This document shows positions 33,864 to 42,820 of a stretch of DNA of 64,000 bases, in pieces (positions within the stretch are counted from its first letter, which is position 1; each line of letters begins with the position of its first letter). The notes beneath the pieces were generated by a model. That model had not been told where the DNA came from, ran no database searches, and worked only from the letters and a program-made list of their open reading frames with translations. Position numbers and translations under genes: made by a program. This DNA comes from Alkalihalobacterium elongatum (GTDB taxonomy: Bacteria > Bacillota > Bacilli > Bacillales > Bacillaceae_F): assembly GCF_019024285.1 (NCBI RefSeq), contig NZ_WMKZ01000001.1:248001-312000 (forward strand), written 5' to 3'.

Positions 33864-35830
33864 TAGCTCTCTTCCCTTAAAGAAATTAATCCTAACCGCT
33901 CACATAGCTGTAAATAGTTTTGAGCATATTCGAAATCGTATGCCCCAGACTCTTTGTGTACTAATGCCAAAACCTCTTTTACTGAACGAGTTCCATCAAT
34001 CCAATATTGTAAAAATACTTCATACCCTGCTGGTGGATTTGCCTGCTTCTTAAACCCATACCATTGCAAGCGATCTTCTACTGGTAACCGTTCTAATTCA
34101 AAGGTTAAATCAAATGGACCTTCATATGTCCTTTTATAAACCTTCTCTGTAAATTCTGATTGTAGATTTACCACTTTTGTTTCAGTTTTAGTAACCAATG
34201 CTTCGGTTACATGTGCGTGCTGTTGTAAAATTTTTATTTGTTCACCTAGTAACTCCTGTGCTCGATCTACTTGTTTCTGGAGGCTAGTAAACTTGCGAAT
34301 GTTCGCATACTGTCGATAGCTTTCCAAAGCACTTCTTTCATAGTCACAGTAAAATTCAAAGGTTTCTTCCCAATTTTTGCTAAGGTGCGTGTTCTTAAAT
34401 ATCGATGTTAGCGCTTGCTGTAAATCGGTGTATCTTGTAGCAGTATCATTGTTTAATAGTAACGACCAGTTTTGTTCACTGCCATTTGCTAAACCATATG
34501 CATAAAAAGCTGTTGTAAGAGCAACAGTTTTCATCATGTTTGGATCAAGATTATTCGTGGAATCTTCTGTTGTATGGTAATGCTTATCTGGCCACTGGAT
34601 CAGCATTGGACAAGGGATTCCAATGGTCGGGTCAGCAATAATATAATGGTCACTACCACCCGAAAACCGTGTTCTTAAGAAATGAGTTGTACTATATTTG
34701 AAAGTTCCCGTTAAATTGCTCGTATTCTGACTCACCTGCAATAAGAGATTATAAGCAAAACGATCGACAAAGGTCGGTGTAGCCATTGGTGGCTGTTCAA
34801 TACATAACGGTCCTCCACCTTTCGTCTGATCAGCTCCAACCATATCTAGGTTTAAAGCAGCAATAGTCGTGTCTTTCCGCTCTGGGTGTTGAGCAAAGTA
34901 CGCATACGTCCCTGTCATTTCAGGCATCAATAAAAAGCGTATACCTAAATCAGGTTGCGGTAGCTTTCCTTCATTGATAAGTCGCTGTAATGTTCGCATC
35001 GTTTCCATTAAAGTACCAGGTCCTGATGCATTATCTTGACCTCCAGGGTATGGATGACATAAGTGACTGACTAAAAGAATTTCCTCTTGTTGTTTTCCTT
35101 CAATAAAAAACTCAATATTCTCGTAATGACCGTCATATAATTCTGCGTCCACGATTGCTGACAAACGAACAGTTTCTCTTTCACATCTTGTACGTAATTC
35201 ATCTCCTACTCTTGGGGAAACCGCAAAACCAAATGCTTTCTGTTCATCACCTTGCCACCAGAATGACGTATACTGGATCGCATCTGGCATATCTAACCGC
35301 GTTCGGATCGGAGGATACTCATTTAAGTTATCAAAGACAAGTCCGATTGCTCCATGCTTAACGACCGCTAGATCATGTATTAAAAATTGGTTTCCACGAA
35401 CAAGCGCTATTTTGCCATTTAAATTAAGTCCTTCATAACTTTTAGGATCTTCTGCCTGATCAACAACGACAAGCTCGGCTTCGACCCCTCCTGGCGGTGT
35501 TGCTACACTACGTTGTACAACGGAAATTTCCTCTTCTTCAAACCGCGCAATCCGCTTTCTTTCTTCTCCTTCAATCCATAACTCTGCATGATTACAATGC
35601 CACTCTTGAAATGTTCGATGAGCTAAAAAGCGGCTCCCAGCCTCCGCCAAATAGGATACTAGCTCGGCTTCGACCCCATCACGTTTTAATAAATTCACAA
35701 CTGCTTCTGCAGCTTCACGGTACCCTGTTGACGCTTGGATCCGATGAAACTGCGCAATCCGATCAGCGTATCGAAAAGCTTGTCTTCCTGAAAGTTCCTC
35801 TTGTAAAACCTTTCCCCAGCTTGGAAACAT
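33863..35830 (-). CDS. M28-like zinc aminopeptidase with PA-type insert
   Basis: A 655-aa protein. The zinc-ligand blocks SHLCHPYPGGQDNASG, LLMPEMTG, LDMVGAD and KHYHTTEDS are arranged as in M28/DUF4910 aminopeptidases, and an inserted protease-associated-like domain lies at about 110-190. The last 200 aa form an additional helical/winged region. There is no signal peptide. I chose the ATG at 35830 because AAAGGAG lies 9 nt before it. The AAC(6')-like gene is coupled downstream; a shared role in amino-glycan or peptide antibiotic handling is only a guess. Confidence 0.82.
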   Translation of the reverse strand: MFPSWGKVLQEELSGRQAFRYADRIAQFHRIQASTGYREAAEAVVNLLKRDGVEAELVSYLAEAGSRFLAHRTFQEWHCNHAELWIEGEERKRIARFEEEEISVVQRSVATPPGGVEAELVVVDQAEDPKSYEGLNLNGKIALVRGNQFLIHDLAVVKHGAIGLVFDNLNEYPPIRTRLDMPDAIQYTSFWWQGDEQKAFGFAVSPRVGDELRTRCERETVRLSAIVDAELYDGHYENIEFFIEGKQQEEILLVSHLCHPYPGGQDNASGPGTLMETMRTLQRLINEGKLPQPDLGIRFLLMPEMTGTYAYFAQHPERKDTTIAALNLDMVGADQTKGGGPLCIEQPPMATPTFVDRFAYNLLLQVSQNTSNLTGTFKYSTTHFLRTRFSGGSDHYIIADPTIGIPCPMLIQWPDKHYHTTEDSTNNLDPNMMKTVALTTAFYAYGLANGSEQNWSLLLNNDTATRYTDLQQALTSIFKNTHLSKNWEETFEFYCDYERSALESYRQYANIRKFTSLQKQVDRAQELLGEQIKILQQHAHVTEALVTKTETKVVNLQSEFTEKVYKRTYEGPFDLTFELERLPVEDRLQWYGFKKQANPPAGYEVFLQYWIDGTRSVKEVLALVHKESGAYDFEYAQNYLQLCERLGLISLREES

Positions 35831-35970
35831 ATTAAATTTCTCCTTTATGTTCATGTACTATGTATTTAATCACTATATTTTTAGACTATTCCGTTATTAT
35901 TGTATCAAAATTAATCGAACTTTTGGGGGCACCACATAAATTTCTTTAGTGACCCGTAATAGTTTGACAA

Positions 35971-36008
35971 CAAAAAACCTCCTGCACATTTTATAGTCAC
36001 AGAAGGTT
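35971..36008 (-). terminator. Hairpin terminator of the DUF3231 gene
   Basis: On the minus strand AACCTtCTG pairs with CAGgAGGTT (35976-36008), followed by TTTTTTG. Confidence 0.8.
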
Positions 36009-36035
36009 AGAAGGATATAACAAAACATCATTTTT

Positions 36036-36590
36036 TTAAATATGTTCTCTTGGGACACCAGGAGGTGAGTAAGGTGGTGGACTTTTCAACCATCCTCTCG
36101 TTTTCATTAAGTTTTTTAGCGGAGTGGCAAATTTCATAAGTTGGACTTGTATTTGGAAAAATAATAATCCAACGTCACTTCTGATTGATTGAGACATAGA
36201 GGCTGCACAAAATGAAATAGAAGTCGCAACTTTTGCAGAAATCAGGTTAGCAATTTCATCATTGGTCAACCTTACCCCTTCAGGAACTGCAGTTGGGTCC
36301 GAGTTCGGCTTATCCTCATTCACTGCAGGTAGTTGAACTCCTTCTTTAATTAAAAACTCTTTGATCATATTGTAATCCTTTTTAGATGCTTGAACTGCAT
36401 TTTCCAATGTGTGTCTTAGATCGGGATCAGTCGTCGTATTTAAGGCAGCTTGGTAAAGAGCACGTGCCTCTTGAAAGGCAGTTACAGCCGTCCATAAGCT
36501 CATAACTTCACCTACATGTAATGGGGGTTTCGGTTCATCGTCTATAAATGATTGTAAAAGTTCTGTTATAGCTTCAATTGCTCTGGTCAT
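36036..36590 (-). CDS. DUF3231 family protein
   Basis: A 184-aa helical protein. The blocks EVMSLWTAVTAFQEARALYQAALN and FLIKEGVQLP are characteristic of DUF3231, a family confined to spore-forming Firmicutes and made of four-helix bundles similar to CotF/ferritin-like folds. The ATG at 36590 has GAGG at 6 nt. The C-terminal tail is proline-rich (SPPPYSPPGVP). It may be a spore or stress protein. Confidence 0.85.
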   Translation of the reverse strand: MTRAIEAITELLQSFIDDEPKPPLHVGEVMSLWTAVTAFQEARALYQAALNTTTDPDLRHTLENAVQASKKDYNMIKEFLIKEGVQLPAVNEDKPNSDPTAVPEGVRLTNDEIANLISAKVATSISFCAASMSQSIRSDVGLLFFQIQVQLMKFATPLKNLMKTRGWLKSPPPYSPPGVPREHI

Positions 36591-36628
36591 CTTACACCTC
36601 ATCATATAGTATTTTAACTTCTATGTAA

Positions 36629-36659
36629 AAACTAGTGCCTCACTCGAATGCACTAGTTT
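36629..36659 (-). terminator. Hairpin terminator after the 41-aa ORF
   Basis: AAACTAGTGC (36629-36638) pairs with GCACTAGTTT (36650-36659), with T-richness following on the minus strand. Its position 20 nt beyond the small ORF's stop supports that ORF. Confidence 0.7.
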
Positions 36660-36678
36660 CCAAACTTCGTTCATTTGT

Positions 36679-36804
36679 TTAAACTCTGCTAGTTCGGGCA
36701 GTAAGGAGATACGTCAAGCTAATCAAAAAGACATTGATATTGTTCATCCTTTGAATAACTTTAAACAACAAAGTTTTAAACAATAACCTTAAAAGATTGA
36801 TCAT
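36679..36804 (-). CDS. Small basic hydrophobic protein, 41 aa
   Basis: ATG at 36804 has a strong AGGAGGGG 5 nt before it, and the ORF ends at 36679 shortly before a good terminator. The product (starting MINLLRLLFKTLLFKVIQRM) alternates basic and aliphatic residues in an amphipathic helix, then has a second hydrophobic stretch (FLISLTYLLTA). It has no family I recognise. The pattern would fit a membrane-active or sporulation micro-protein. Confidence 0.5.
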   Translation of the reverse strand: MINLLRLLFKTLLFKVIQRMNNINVFLISLTYLLTARTSRV

Positions 36805-36900
36805 TTTATCCCCTCCTACCCATATTATTAGCTAATGAATAAGGAAATAATTATTGAATTATTTCCAGTCAACTTACAAAGGTGCCCCCAATAACCCCCA

Positions 36901-36938
36901 AAAAAACAGACCAAATGATTATCATTTAGCCTGTTTTA
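36901..36938 (-). terminator. Hairpin terminator of the charged-repeat gene
   Basis: AAAACAG...AAATGAT pairs with ATCATTT...CTGTTTT, with a T-run on the minus strand. Confidence 0.75.
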
Positions 36939-36948
36939 TCGAAATTAA

Positions 36949-37275
36949 TTAATCATCCCAACACGATTTACGTTTTCGTCTGACGATCCATGGTCTTTCA
37001 TCAAACTTTTTGTGTCGGTAATCATATTTGTGCTTACGCTTATCTTTATCATGTTTTTTCTTTTTTTCTTCAACTTCTTCACATATTAAAAAGATTTTAT
37101 CATCATGTTTCTTCTTTTCCTTTTTCTCTACTACCTTGCAAACCAAGAAATCTTTGTCATCGTCATCTTTCCTTTTTCGATCATCATCTCTGTGTTTATG
37201 ATCATCATCTCTGTGTTTATGGTGATAAATTAAATCTGCAAGGTCCTCAAGTAAATCTCTAAAATTGTCACGCAT
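36949..37275 (-). CDS. Highly charged His/Lys/Asp-rich protein, 108 aa
   Basis: A low-complexity protein. After a short acidic head (MRDNFRDLLEDLADLIYH) come tandem HKHRDDD units, then two copies of a FLVCKVVEKK / FLICEEVEEKK module separated by lysine runs, and a basic tail ending WIVRRKRKSCWDD. This composition is usual for spore coat or crust proteins of the CotG kind, but no family match is certain. GGAGG precedes the ATG. Histidine and aspartate richness might bind metals. Confidence 0.68.
   Translation of the reverse strand: MRDNFRDLLEDLADLIYHHKHRDDDHKHRDDDRKRKDDDDKDFLVCKVVEKKEKKKHDDKIFLICEEVEEKKKKHDKDKRKHKYDYRHKKFDERPWIVRRKRKSCWDD
37179..37220. repeat. 21-bp direct repeat, two copies
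   Basis: Two identical 21-nt units lie head to tail at 37179-37199 and 37200-37220, encoding the doubled HKHRDDD unit. A perfect nucleotide match suggests a recent duplication. Confidence 0.85.
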
Positions 37276-37409
37276 CGTATATCCTCCTTCCTATCACGAG
37301 ATAATATATTATATTAAGGAAGAACACGCTATGGAAAGGCGCTTGTCTTACGACAGGTGACGATTTATTCTAACTTATTTCAATTGCTTTACTGGGAAAA
37401 TCAAAAAAA

Positions 37410-37844
37410 TTAGGGTATCGTGATCTCATCTTTTGCTTCCTCTTTTAATTTTCGAATTGCTGCCTTACAAACACCATAAGAAAGCCATTTACAGCCTTTA
37501 CATAATATATCTAGATCATCTGGCTCAATATTATCTCTAATACGTCTAAAGATTGTCTTTTTAGAATAAAAAAAACCAGGCCGTACTTGTAACTTCTCAT
37601 TAATTCTTCGGTCAAGTTCCCTTATTTCATTATCGACTTTTTCAAATGTCGTGCAATTATTCCTTTCCATAGCAGGACAATGCTTACAAATTTCATCCGT
37701 ATCCTCGTTGACAAAAATCTCAAAATCAAGATCTAACTTTCGGTATATTGGTGCAAGGTGCTCCATTTTATTAATAAAAGAAGGTGAATACCCATGACCA
37801 CTGTATCCTAATAAACATAGTAAGTGATGCCCTCTTAAATTCAA
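37410..37844 (-). CDS. DUF1284 family cysteine-rich protein
   Basis: A 144-aa protein opening with LRGHHLLCLLGYSGHGYS, the DUF1284 signature. Eight cysteines cluster as CKHCPAMERNNC in the middle and CKGCKWLSYGVC near the end, which could hold zinc or an iron-sulfur cluster. Function unknown. I prefer the TTG at 37844 (GGGGAG at 8 nt); a GTG at 37853 is the alternative. It is monocistronic. Confidence 0.82.
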   Translation of the reverse strand: MNLRGHHLLCLLGYSGHGYSPSFINKMEHLAPIYRKLDLDFEIFVNEDTDEICKHCPAMERNNCTTFEKVDNEIRELDRRINEKLQVRPGFFYSKKTIFRRIRDNIEPDDLDILCKGCKWLSYGVCKAAIRKLKEEAKDEITIP

Positions 37845-38144
37845 TTTCCCCACTCCCCTAACTGCTCTATTGCTATGGCTATCTTTTATTTAAGCAAAAG
37901 TTTACGAAAAGTGCCTTTAATTAATTGCACCCTTTTATAAAAACTCAAGCAAAACAACGACTCCCACATCGTATCGTTCGATCCCATATACAGTTGACAT
38001 ATAATTAATTCTATATAATCATTTCTACAAAAATATGTAGAAAACCTTCAAATTATCGAAAAATGTAAACCTATATTAATTTTATGTTAACACAACATAC
38101 TTTAACACAAAACATCTTAGTCAATAATCTTTATTAACATTGTT
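37845..38144. other. Intergenic region without a supported gene
   Basis: AT-rich stretch. A plus-strand TTGACA occurs at about 37993 with TATAAT-like bases after it at too short a spacing, and an 8-nt palindrome TTTCTACA/TGTAGAAA lies at 38022-38043. I see no ORF or terminator to go with them. Confidence 0.4.
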
Positions 38145-38178
38145 AAAAAAGAAGGCCGCCTCTAATCAGCAACCTTCT
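38145..38178 (-). terminator. Hairpin terminator of the DUF3892 gene
   Basis: On the minus strand AGAAGG...GC pairs with GC...CCTTCT, followed by TTTTTT. Confidence 0.75.
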
Positions 38179-38212
38179 CTCATTATTTAAATAGTTATTC
38201 AAAATTTAAACA

Positions 38213-38437
38213 TTAAAATGTCGGTAAATTATCTAAATTATTAGTTGGATCACCATCAGCATCACTTCGCAAATGCATATCTCCATCTCGCCCTTTAAAT
38301 ACATTAACATGGTCAATTTCACCGTTTTGTGCCATCATTTGTGCTTGCTTATAATCAACGATTTGACCACTAGACAGTTTTAACTCAACGATATCACCTT
38401 CATTGTTTTTTTTGACAGCTACAACTTGTTGACTCAT
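38213..38437 (-). CDS. DUF3892 family protein, 74 aa
   Basis: A small beta-rich protein starting MSQQVVAVKKNNEGDIVELKL and holding the VDYKQAQMMAQNGEIDHVNV block of DUF3892. The start at 38437 has AAGGAGGG at 7 nt. These proteins are common in Bacillaceae and are thought to be spore- or stress-associated, but no activity is known. It is divergent from the amino-acid permease gene. Confidence 0.82.
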   Translation of the reverse strand: MSQQVVAVKKNNEGDIVELKLSSGQIVDYKQAQMMAQNGEIDHVNVFKGRDGDMHLRSDADGDPTNNLDNLPTF

Positions 38438-38612
38438 AGTATAGCCCTCCTTCATAGTGGTGACTATTTTTTTACACGTTTAGTATTACGCAATTTTTAC
38501 TTTTTATCCACCTTAATCCTCTAAACATCTAAAAATGATAATTGTGTTTTATTACATAAACTCACCCTCGTTATCGAACAATACAATCAAGATTAAGGAG
38601 TGGTGATGGCAT

Positions 38613-39986
38613 ATGAAATCAAATTCCGCTGAACAAAAAGAAAAACCGTTACAGTGGTGGCAACTATCACTTTTAGGTGTTGCTTGTACCATTGGGACAG
38701 GCTTTTTCCTTGGTTCGAGTATAGCAATTAATATGGCGGGTCCATCCGTTATTTTTTCATATATTTTAGCAGCCATTGGAACGTATTTTGTTTATGAAGC
38801 ACTAGCTAAGTTAATGATTAATGATCCTCAAAAAGGATCTTTTCGTACATACGCAAAACATGCTTACGGTCGTTGGGCTGGCTTTACAAGTGGATGGGTC
38901 TATTTTCTTTCAGAATTGTTAATTATCGGTAGCCAAATGACAGCCTTGTCTATTTTCTCGCGTTTTTGGTTCCCTAATATTCCACTTTGGGTATTTGCGA
39001 CAATTTATTCCGTCCTTGGACTTTTAGTCATCTTAATGGGTCCATCAGGGTTTGACCGAGTAGAAAACTTATTAGCTGTTCTAAAAATTGCAGCAATTTT
39101 AATGTTTATCATTTTAGCCCTCCTTGCCTTGTTCGGTGTACTAGGGCCTGGAAATGGTGAAGCATTTAGAATCCCCAGAACTTATGAAACTGTATTTCCT
39201 AATGGTTTAACTGGGTTACTCCCATCTCTTATTTATGGGTTTTACGGTTACGCTGGAATTGAGATCATGGGGTTATTAGCTGTGCGTTTAAAAGATATGA
39301 AAGAAGCACCTAAATCAGGGAAGGTCATGCTACTTCTATTAGCTATTATTTATGTATCTTCAATAGGGCTTGCATTACTAATGGTTTCATGGGACCGTTT
39401 TACGACTGAAAAAAGTCCCTTTGTAACAGCTCTTGTTCAATATGATTTAGCATTTGTACCTCATGTATTTAATGCGGTATTTATTATTGCTGGTTTTTCA
39501 ACGATGGTTGCATCTTTATTTGCGATTATACGAATTCTTGTCACTCTTGCAGAGGACCGTGATGCACCAGGCATCTTATCAAAACGTGTAAAAAAGGATA
39601 TTGCACTCCCTGCTATGGCTTTAACGGCAGGAGGTATTACAGTATCCATTGTTTTAGCTTTGATAATGCCTGGAAGAATTTATGAATATGTTACAACAGC
39701 TGCTGGCCTTATGTTACTGTACAATTGGTTTTTCATTCTCGGTTCTTATGGTCGGATTATAGAGATGAACTTAATGTCAAAGATTAAACGCATACTAGGT
39801 TTTCTTCTTGTTTTTCTAGGTGTTTTTGGAACTGTCTTTCATCAGACAAGTAGACCTGGATTTTTTGTTAGTTTAGGTTTCATTGTAGTCATTGGTATCA
39901 TCACGTTAATTATGAAACACTTTTGGAATAAGACAAAGGATGATGATAACGGTCCAGGTTCCTTATTCACGAAAATAAAACAATAG
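38613..39986 (+). CDS. Amino-acid permease, APC superfamily
   Basis: A 457-aa transporter with twelve or so membrane helices. The helix 1 motif ACTIGTGFFLGSS, with the unwound GTG that binds the amino-acid carboxylate, and the helix 6 region (YGFYGYAGIEIMGL) are typical of the AAT/proline-specific permease branch. It imports an amino acid with protons or sodium; the substrate is not clear. The stop codon lies within the last 20 bp of the convergent LysE-type gene. Confidence 0.87.
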   Translation: MKSNSAEQKEKPLQWWQLSLLGVACTIGTGFFLGSSIAINMAGPSVIFSYILAAIGTYFVYEALAKLMINDPQKGSFRTYAKHAYGRWAGFTSGWVYFLSELLIIGSQMTALSIFSRFWFPNIPLWVFATIYSVLGLLVILMGPSGFDRVENLLAVLKIAAILMFIILALLALFGVLGPGNGEAFRIPRTYETVFPNGLTGLLPSLIYGFYGYAGIEIMGLLAVRLKDMKEAPKSGKVMLLLLAIIYVSSIGLALLMVSWDRFTTEKSPFVTALVQYDLAFVPHVFNAVFIIAGFSTMVASLFAIIRILVTLAEDRDAPGILSKRVKKDIALPAMALTAGGITVSIVLALIMPGRIYEYVTTAAGLMLLYNWFFILGSYGRIIEMNLMSKIKRILGFLLVFLGVFGTVFHQTSRPGFFVSLGFIVVIGIITLIMKHFWNKTKDDDNGPGSLFTKIKQ

Positions 39987-40596
39987 CAGCTTGAATTCCG
40001 AAGTAGATCCCAAATCCAATTAACGACAACCCTGAAATAATTGATATGACCGTTAACAATCGATTTGTTAAATACTTACGCATCGTACTTGCAAGGCCAG
40101 CCATTGTTAAATCCCAGACCGTAATTCCAATAAATATTGCGGCACTATACAAGATGACTTTTCCTGTACCATAAGTCGTCACGGTTTTCGCTAAAATAGA
40201 TCCAAAAATACCGAGCCAAAAGAGAATCGTCAGTGGATTAAATAAGGACATAAAAAAACCAGACATAAATGATTTTAAACGAGATTCTTTTTGACTACGC
40301 ATACTATTAACATCAATTTGGTTTGCACCCGATAAACTTTCAAATCCAGTATATACAAGTACGAAGAAACCGAAAATCCAAAGGAATGTCTGCATAAAAG
40401 GAATTTCTAAAAAATGCACGACTCCTACAAACACTAATAACATATAAAAAGCATCCGCAACCGTGGCACCTAGGCCTACAAGCCATGCATGAAAGAAGCC
40501 GTTTTTTATTCCTCTATCAATTTGGGCCGCATTTACTGGCCCAATGGGTGCCGCTAGTGATAAACCTAAAATAATATAGCTTATAAAAACACTCAT
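39967..40596 (-). CDS. LysE-family amino-acid exporter
   Basis: A 209-aa protein with six membrane helices and the LysE/RhtB motif LGLSLAAPIGPVNAAQI at the N-terminus and FFMSLFNPLTILFWLGIF in the middle. GGAGGAG precedes the ATG at 40596. The last 20 bp overlap the end of the convergent permease gene, so the two transcripts are antisense at their ends. Export of lysine, homoserine or similar is likely. Confidence 0.87.
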   Translation of the reverse strand: MSVFISYIILGLSLAAPIGPVNAAQIDRGIKNGFFHAWLVGLGATVADAFYMLLVFVGVVHFLEIPFMQTFLWIFGFFVLVYTGFESLSGANQIDVNSMRSQKESRLKSFMSGFFMSLFNPLTILFWLGIFGSILAKTVTTYGTGKVILYSAAIFIGITVWDLTMAGLASTMRKYLTNRLLTVISIISGLSLIGFGIYFGIQAAIVLFS

Positions 40597-40727
40597 GATC
40601 TCCTCCTCCAAATCAGCTAGCTTTCTACGACGGACAAACTGTACGACTTGTACATTGTATTCAGCTACATTAGAACTTACGACTGGAGGATTTATTTTTT
40701 GATACAATCTTATTCCAAATAAAATAA

Positions 40728-40756
40728 GCTGCTTCTTCTAAAAAGAGGCAGCCTTT
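40728..40756 (-). terminator. Hairpin terminator
   Basis: On the minus strand GCTGC..CTCTT pairs with AGAAG..AGCAGC, with a T-rich tail (TTATTTTA). It ends the lipoprotein transcript. Confidence 0.7.
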
Positions 40757-40760
40757 TCTG

Positions 40761-41417
40761 TTAGTTTAATTGAATGGAAACAATATAGACGTGGTCATAG
40801 TTTGTAACCTCTTTTAACTCTTCATTAGTTAAAGGCCCATTGATAACTGTAATTGTGTCTTCATTTGTCCTTATGACAGATGCTACTGCATATAATTCAT
40901 TTAATGACAAAGAAACGGGATCCGTTATCCCACCGTAGGCACTTAATGAATAATCTTCATCTAAGTTTAATTCTCTTTCGATTGAACCATGAGCAGACTC
41001 TGAATTCGTCATCACAGATAATGCCCATCGTTCCTTCTTGTTGTTTTCAAATTGTTGATTAATAAAAACAGTTCGAATGATTTTATCGTCACTATTTTCA
41101 TAAATCGGTGTTGTCATTTCTACTACTTTTGAGACAAGCTCACCTTTAGTATAGTGATCTACAGTGACATAAACTTCGGATACATCAAGATTCTCAATGT
41201 CGATATCATGAACAAACGCACGATCTCCGATGCTTTGCAATAACCCCTCTTCAAATGGAGTTAATTCACCATTTTTGATCACTGCAGATTTCTGCTCTTC
41301 TCTAGATTGTTCTTTGTTCCCTTGTTGATTTGTTGCACTTTCATTTGACGGTTCTGTTGTACAAGCAGCAAAAAAAACTGTTACACAAAGTACGAAAAGT
41401 AAAATTACGCGTTTCAT
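40761..41417 (-). CDS. Putative lipoprotein, 218 aa
   Basis: The signal sequence (MKRVILLFVLCVTVFFAAC) has the lipidated Cys at residue 19. A polar linker rich in Asn, Gln and Glu (20-50) precedes a mixed alpha/beta domain with no family I know. GAGGAG precedes the ATG. It is monocistronic and divergent from the PLP enzyme gene. Confidence 0.78.
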   Translation of the reverse strand: MKRVILLFVLCVTVFFAACTTEPSNESATNQQGNKEQSREEQKSAVIKNGELTPFEEGLLQSIGDRAFVHDIDIENLDVSEVYVTVDHYTKGELVSKVVEMTTPIYENSDDKIIRTVFINQQFENNKKERWALSVMTNSESAHGSIERELNLDEDYSLSAYGGITDPVSLSLNELYAVASVIRTNEDTITVINGPLTNEELKEVTNYDHVYIVSIQLN

Positions 41418-41530
41418 TTGTCATCTCCTCTTTCCTATGAAAACATCCTATGATAAATTCAAATAGTAAGACGTTAATAGAACCTTTAGGTTACACTGAA
41501 ATAGAAAAAATTTTTAAGGTGGTTTTAACC

Positions 41531-42628
41531 ATGAATTCAATACATAATTTAGATACTCCGTCATTGCTACTCAACCTAAACCAGCTAGAAAAAAATTTAA
41601 TTGCAATACGAGATGTTGCTAAACAAAATGGAATCGGGTGGCGTCCTCATATTAAAACGCATAAAAGTGTGAACATCGCAAAAATGCAATTGGCTGAAGG
41701 TGCGTGCGGTATTACTGTTGCTAAATTAGAAGAAGCAGAAGTTATGGCTGCAGCAAATATTTCAAATATTTTAATTGCCTATCCACTAGCCCAGCCCAAA
41801 AAGCTTGAGCGGTTAATAAAATTATCTACCCAAGCGAAAGTAATACTTGCTATTGATTCGTGCGAGCAAGCTGAGATTGTGAATACAATTTTTTCTGAAT
41901 GCAATGAACCCTTGGAAGTTTGGATCAAAGTTAACTCTGGACTAAATCGTTGTGGTATTAAAGTTGAGGAAATCGTTGCGTTAGCCAAAAAAATAAAAAC
42001 GATGAAGCATCTATCATTAACTGGCATTTTTACACATGCAGGCCATTCATATGCTGCGACTTCTCTAGAGCAAATTGAAAAAATTGCTGAGGATGAAGCA
42101 AAGTCAGTCATTCAGAGTGCTGAACTTTGCGAACAAGCGGGCATTACAATTCAACACCGTAGCGTGGGTTCGACACCGACGTTTAAGTATGGAGCAAAAA
42201 TTAAGGGCATTACTGAAATTCGTCCAGGGAATGCTGCATTTTACGATATGTGTCAAGTCGGATTAGGTGTTGCGGAAACAAAACAATGCGCTTTGACTGT
42301 TCTAGCTAGTGTTGTAAGCAAAAAGAATGACCGAATTATTTTCGATACAGGTAGTAAAGCCTTGTCATTGGATCAAGGTGCACATGGGAATAAAAGTGTT
42401 ATTGGATATGGTTGCGTGATCAACCACCCTGAAGTTACGATCGAGCGACTCTCCGAGGAGCATGGAGTCGCAACGTTTAAAGACAGCAATTTAAAGATGA
42501 ATGATACCGTGGAGATTATCCCTAATCACTCATGTGTGGTCGCCAATTTGTTTGAAGAGTATATTGTTCACCACGATGGAGATATCGTTGATAAATGGAA
42601 GGTCGACGCTCGCGGATTAATGAAATAA
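41531..42628 (+). CDS. DSD1-type PLP/zinc enzyme (D-threonine aldolase / D-serine dehydratase-like)
   Basis: A 365-aa fold-type III PLP enzyme. The Schiff-base lysine is in RPHIKTHK. The C-terminal metal site HxC (NHSC) matches the zinc-binding pair of eukaryotic-type D-serine dehydratases and D-threonine aldolases. It should act on a D-beta-hydroxy amino acid. The ATG at 41531 has AAGGTGG at 8 nt; an upstream in-frame ATG at 41450 lacks a site. Confidence 0.87.
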   Translation: MNSIHNLDTPSLLLNLNQLEKNLIAIRDVAKQNGIGWRPHIKTHKSVNIAKMQLAEGACGITVAKLEEAEVMAAANISNILIAYPLAQPKKLERLIKLSTQAKVILAIDSCEQAEIVNTIFSECNEPLEVWIKVNSGLNRCGIKVEEIVALAKKIKTMKHLSLTGIFTHAGHSYAATSLEQIEKIAEDEAKSVIQSAELCEQAGITIQHRSVGSTPTFKYGAKIKGITEIRPGNAAFYDMCQVGLGVAETKQCALTVLASVVSKKNDRIIFDTGSKALSLDQGAHGNKSVIGYGCVINHPEVTIERLSEEHGVATFKDSNLKMNDTVEIIPNHSCVVANLFEEYIVHHDGDIVDKWKVDARGLMK

Positions 42629-42704
42629 CCTCTTTACTATATACCTATTTTCCAATTCCAACAATTCCATAATATATTTGCCAATATGTAAACAACTATA
42701 ATAA

Positions 42705-42732
42705 TTAAAGGGCTGACCGCAGTCAGCCCCAA
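42705..42732. terminator. Hairpin terminator
   Basis: GGGCTGAC (42710-42717) pairs with GTCAGCCC (42722-42729) around a CGCA loop. A T-rich tail follows on the minus strand. It lies between convergent genes. Confidence 0.75.
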
Positions 42733-42820
42733 TAAAGTAACTATCTAAATGATACGATCCTAATTAATAGCTATCGTACATTTGGCTTTCACTATAGTCA
42801 CTTTTTCCATATTGTGACAT

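Noticed and set aside
37179-37220. CRISPR-like repeat
   Set aside because: Only two adjacent copies with no spacers, inside a coding region.
36990-37262. Plus-strand frame of about 90 codons opposite the charged protein
   Set aside because: It is the mirror of a low-complexity gene; the minus frame has the ribosome site and terminator.
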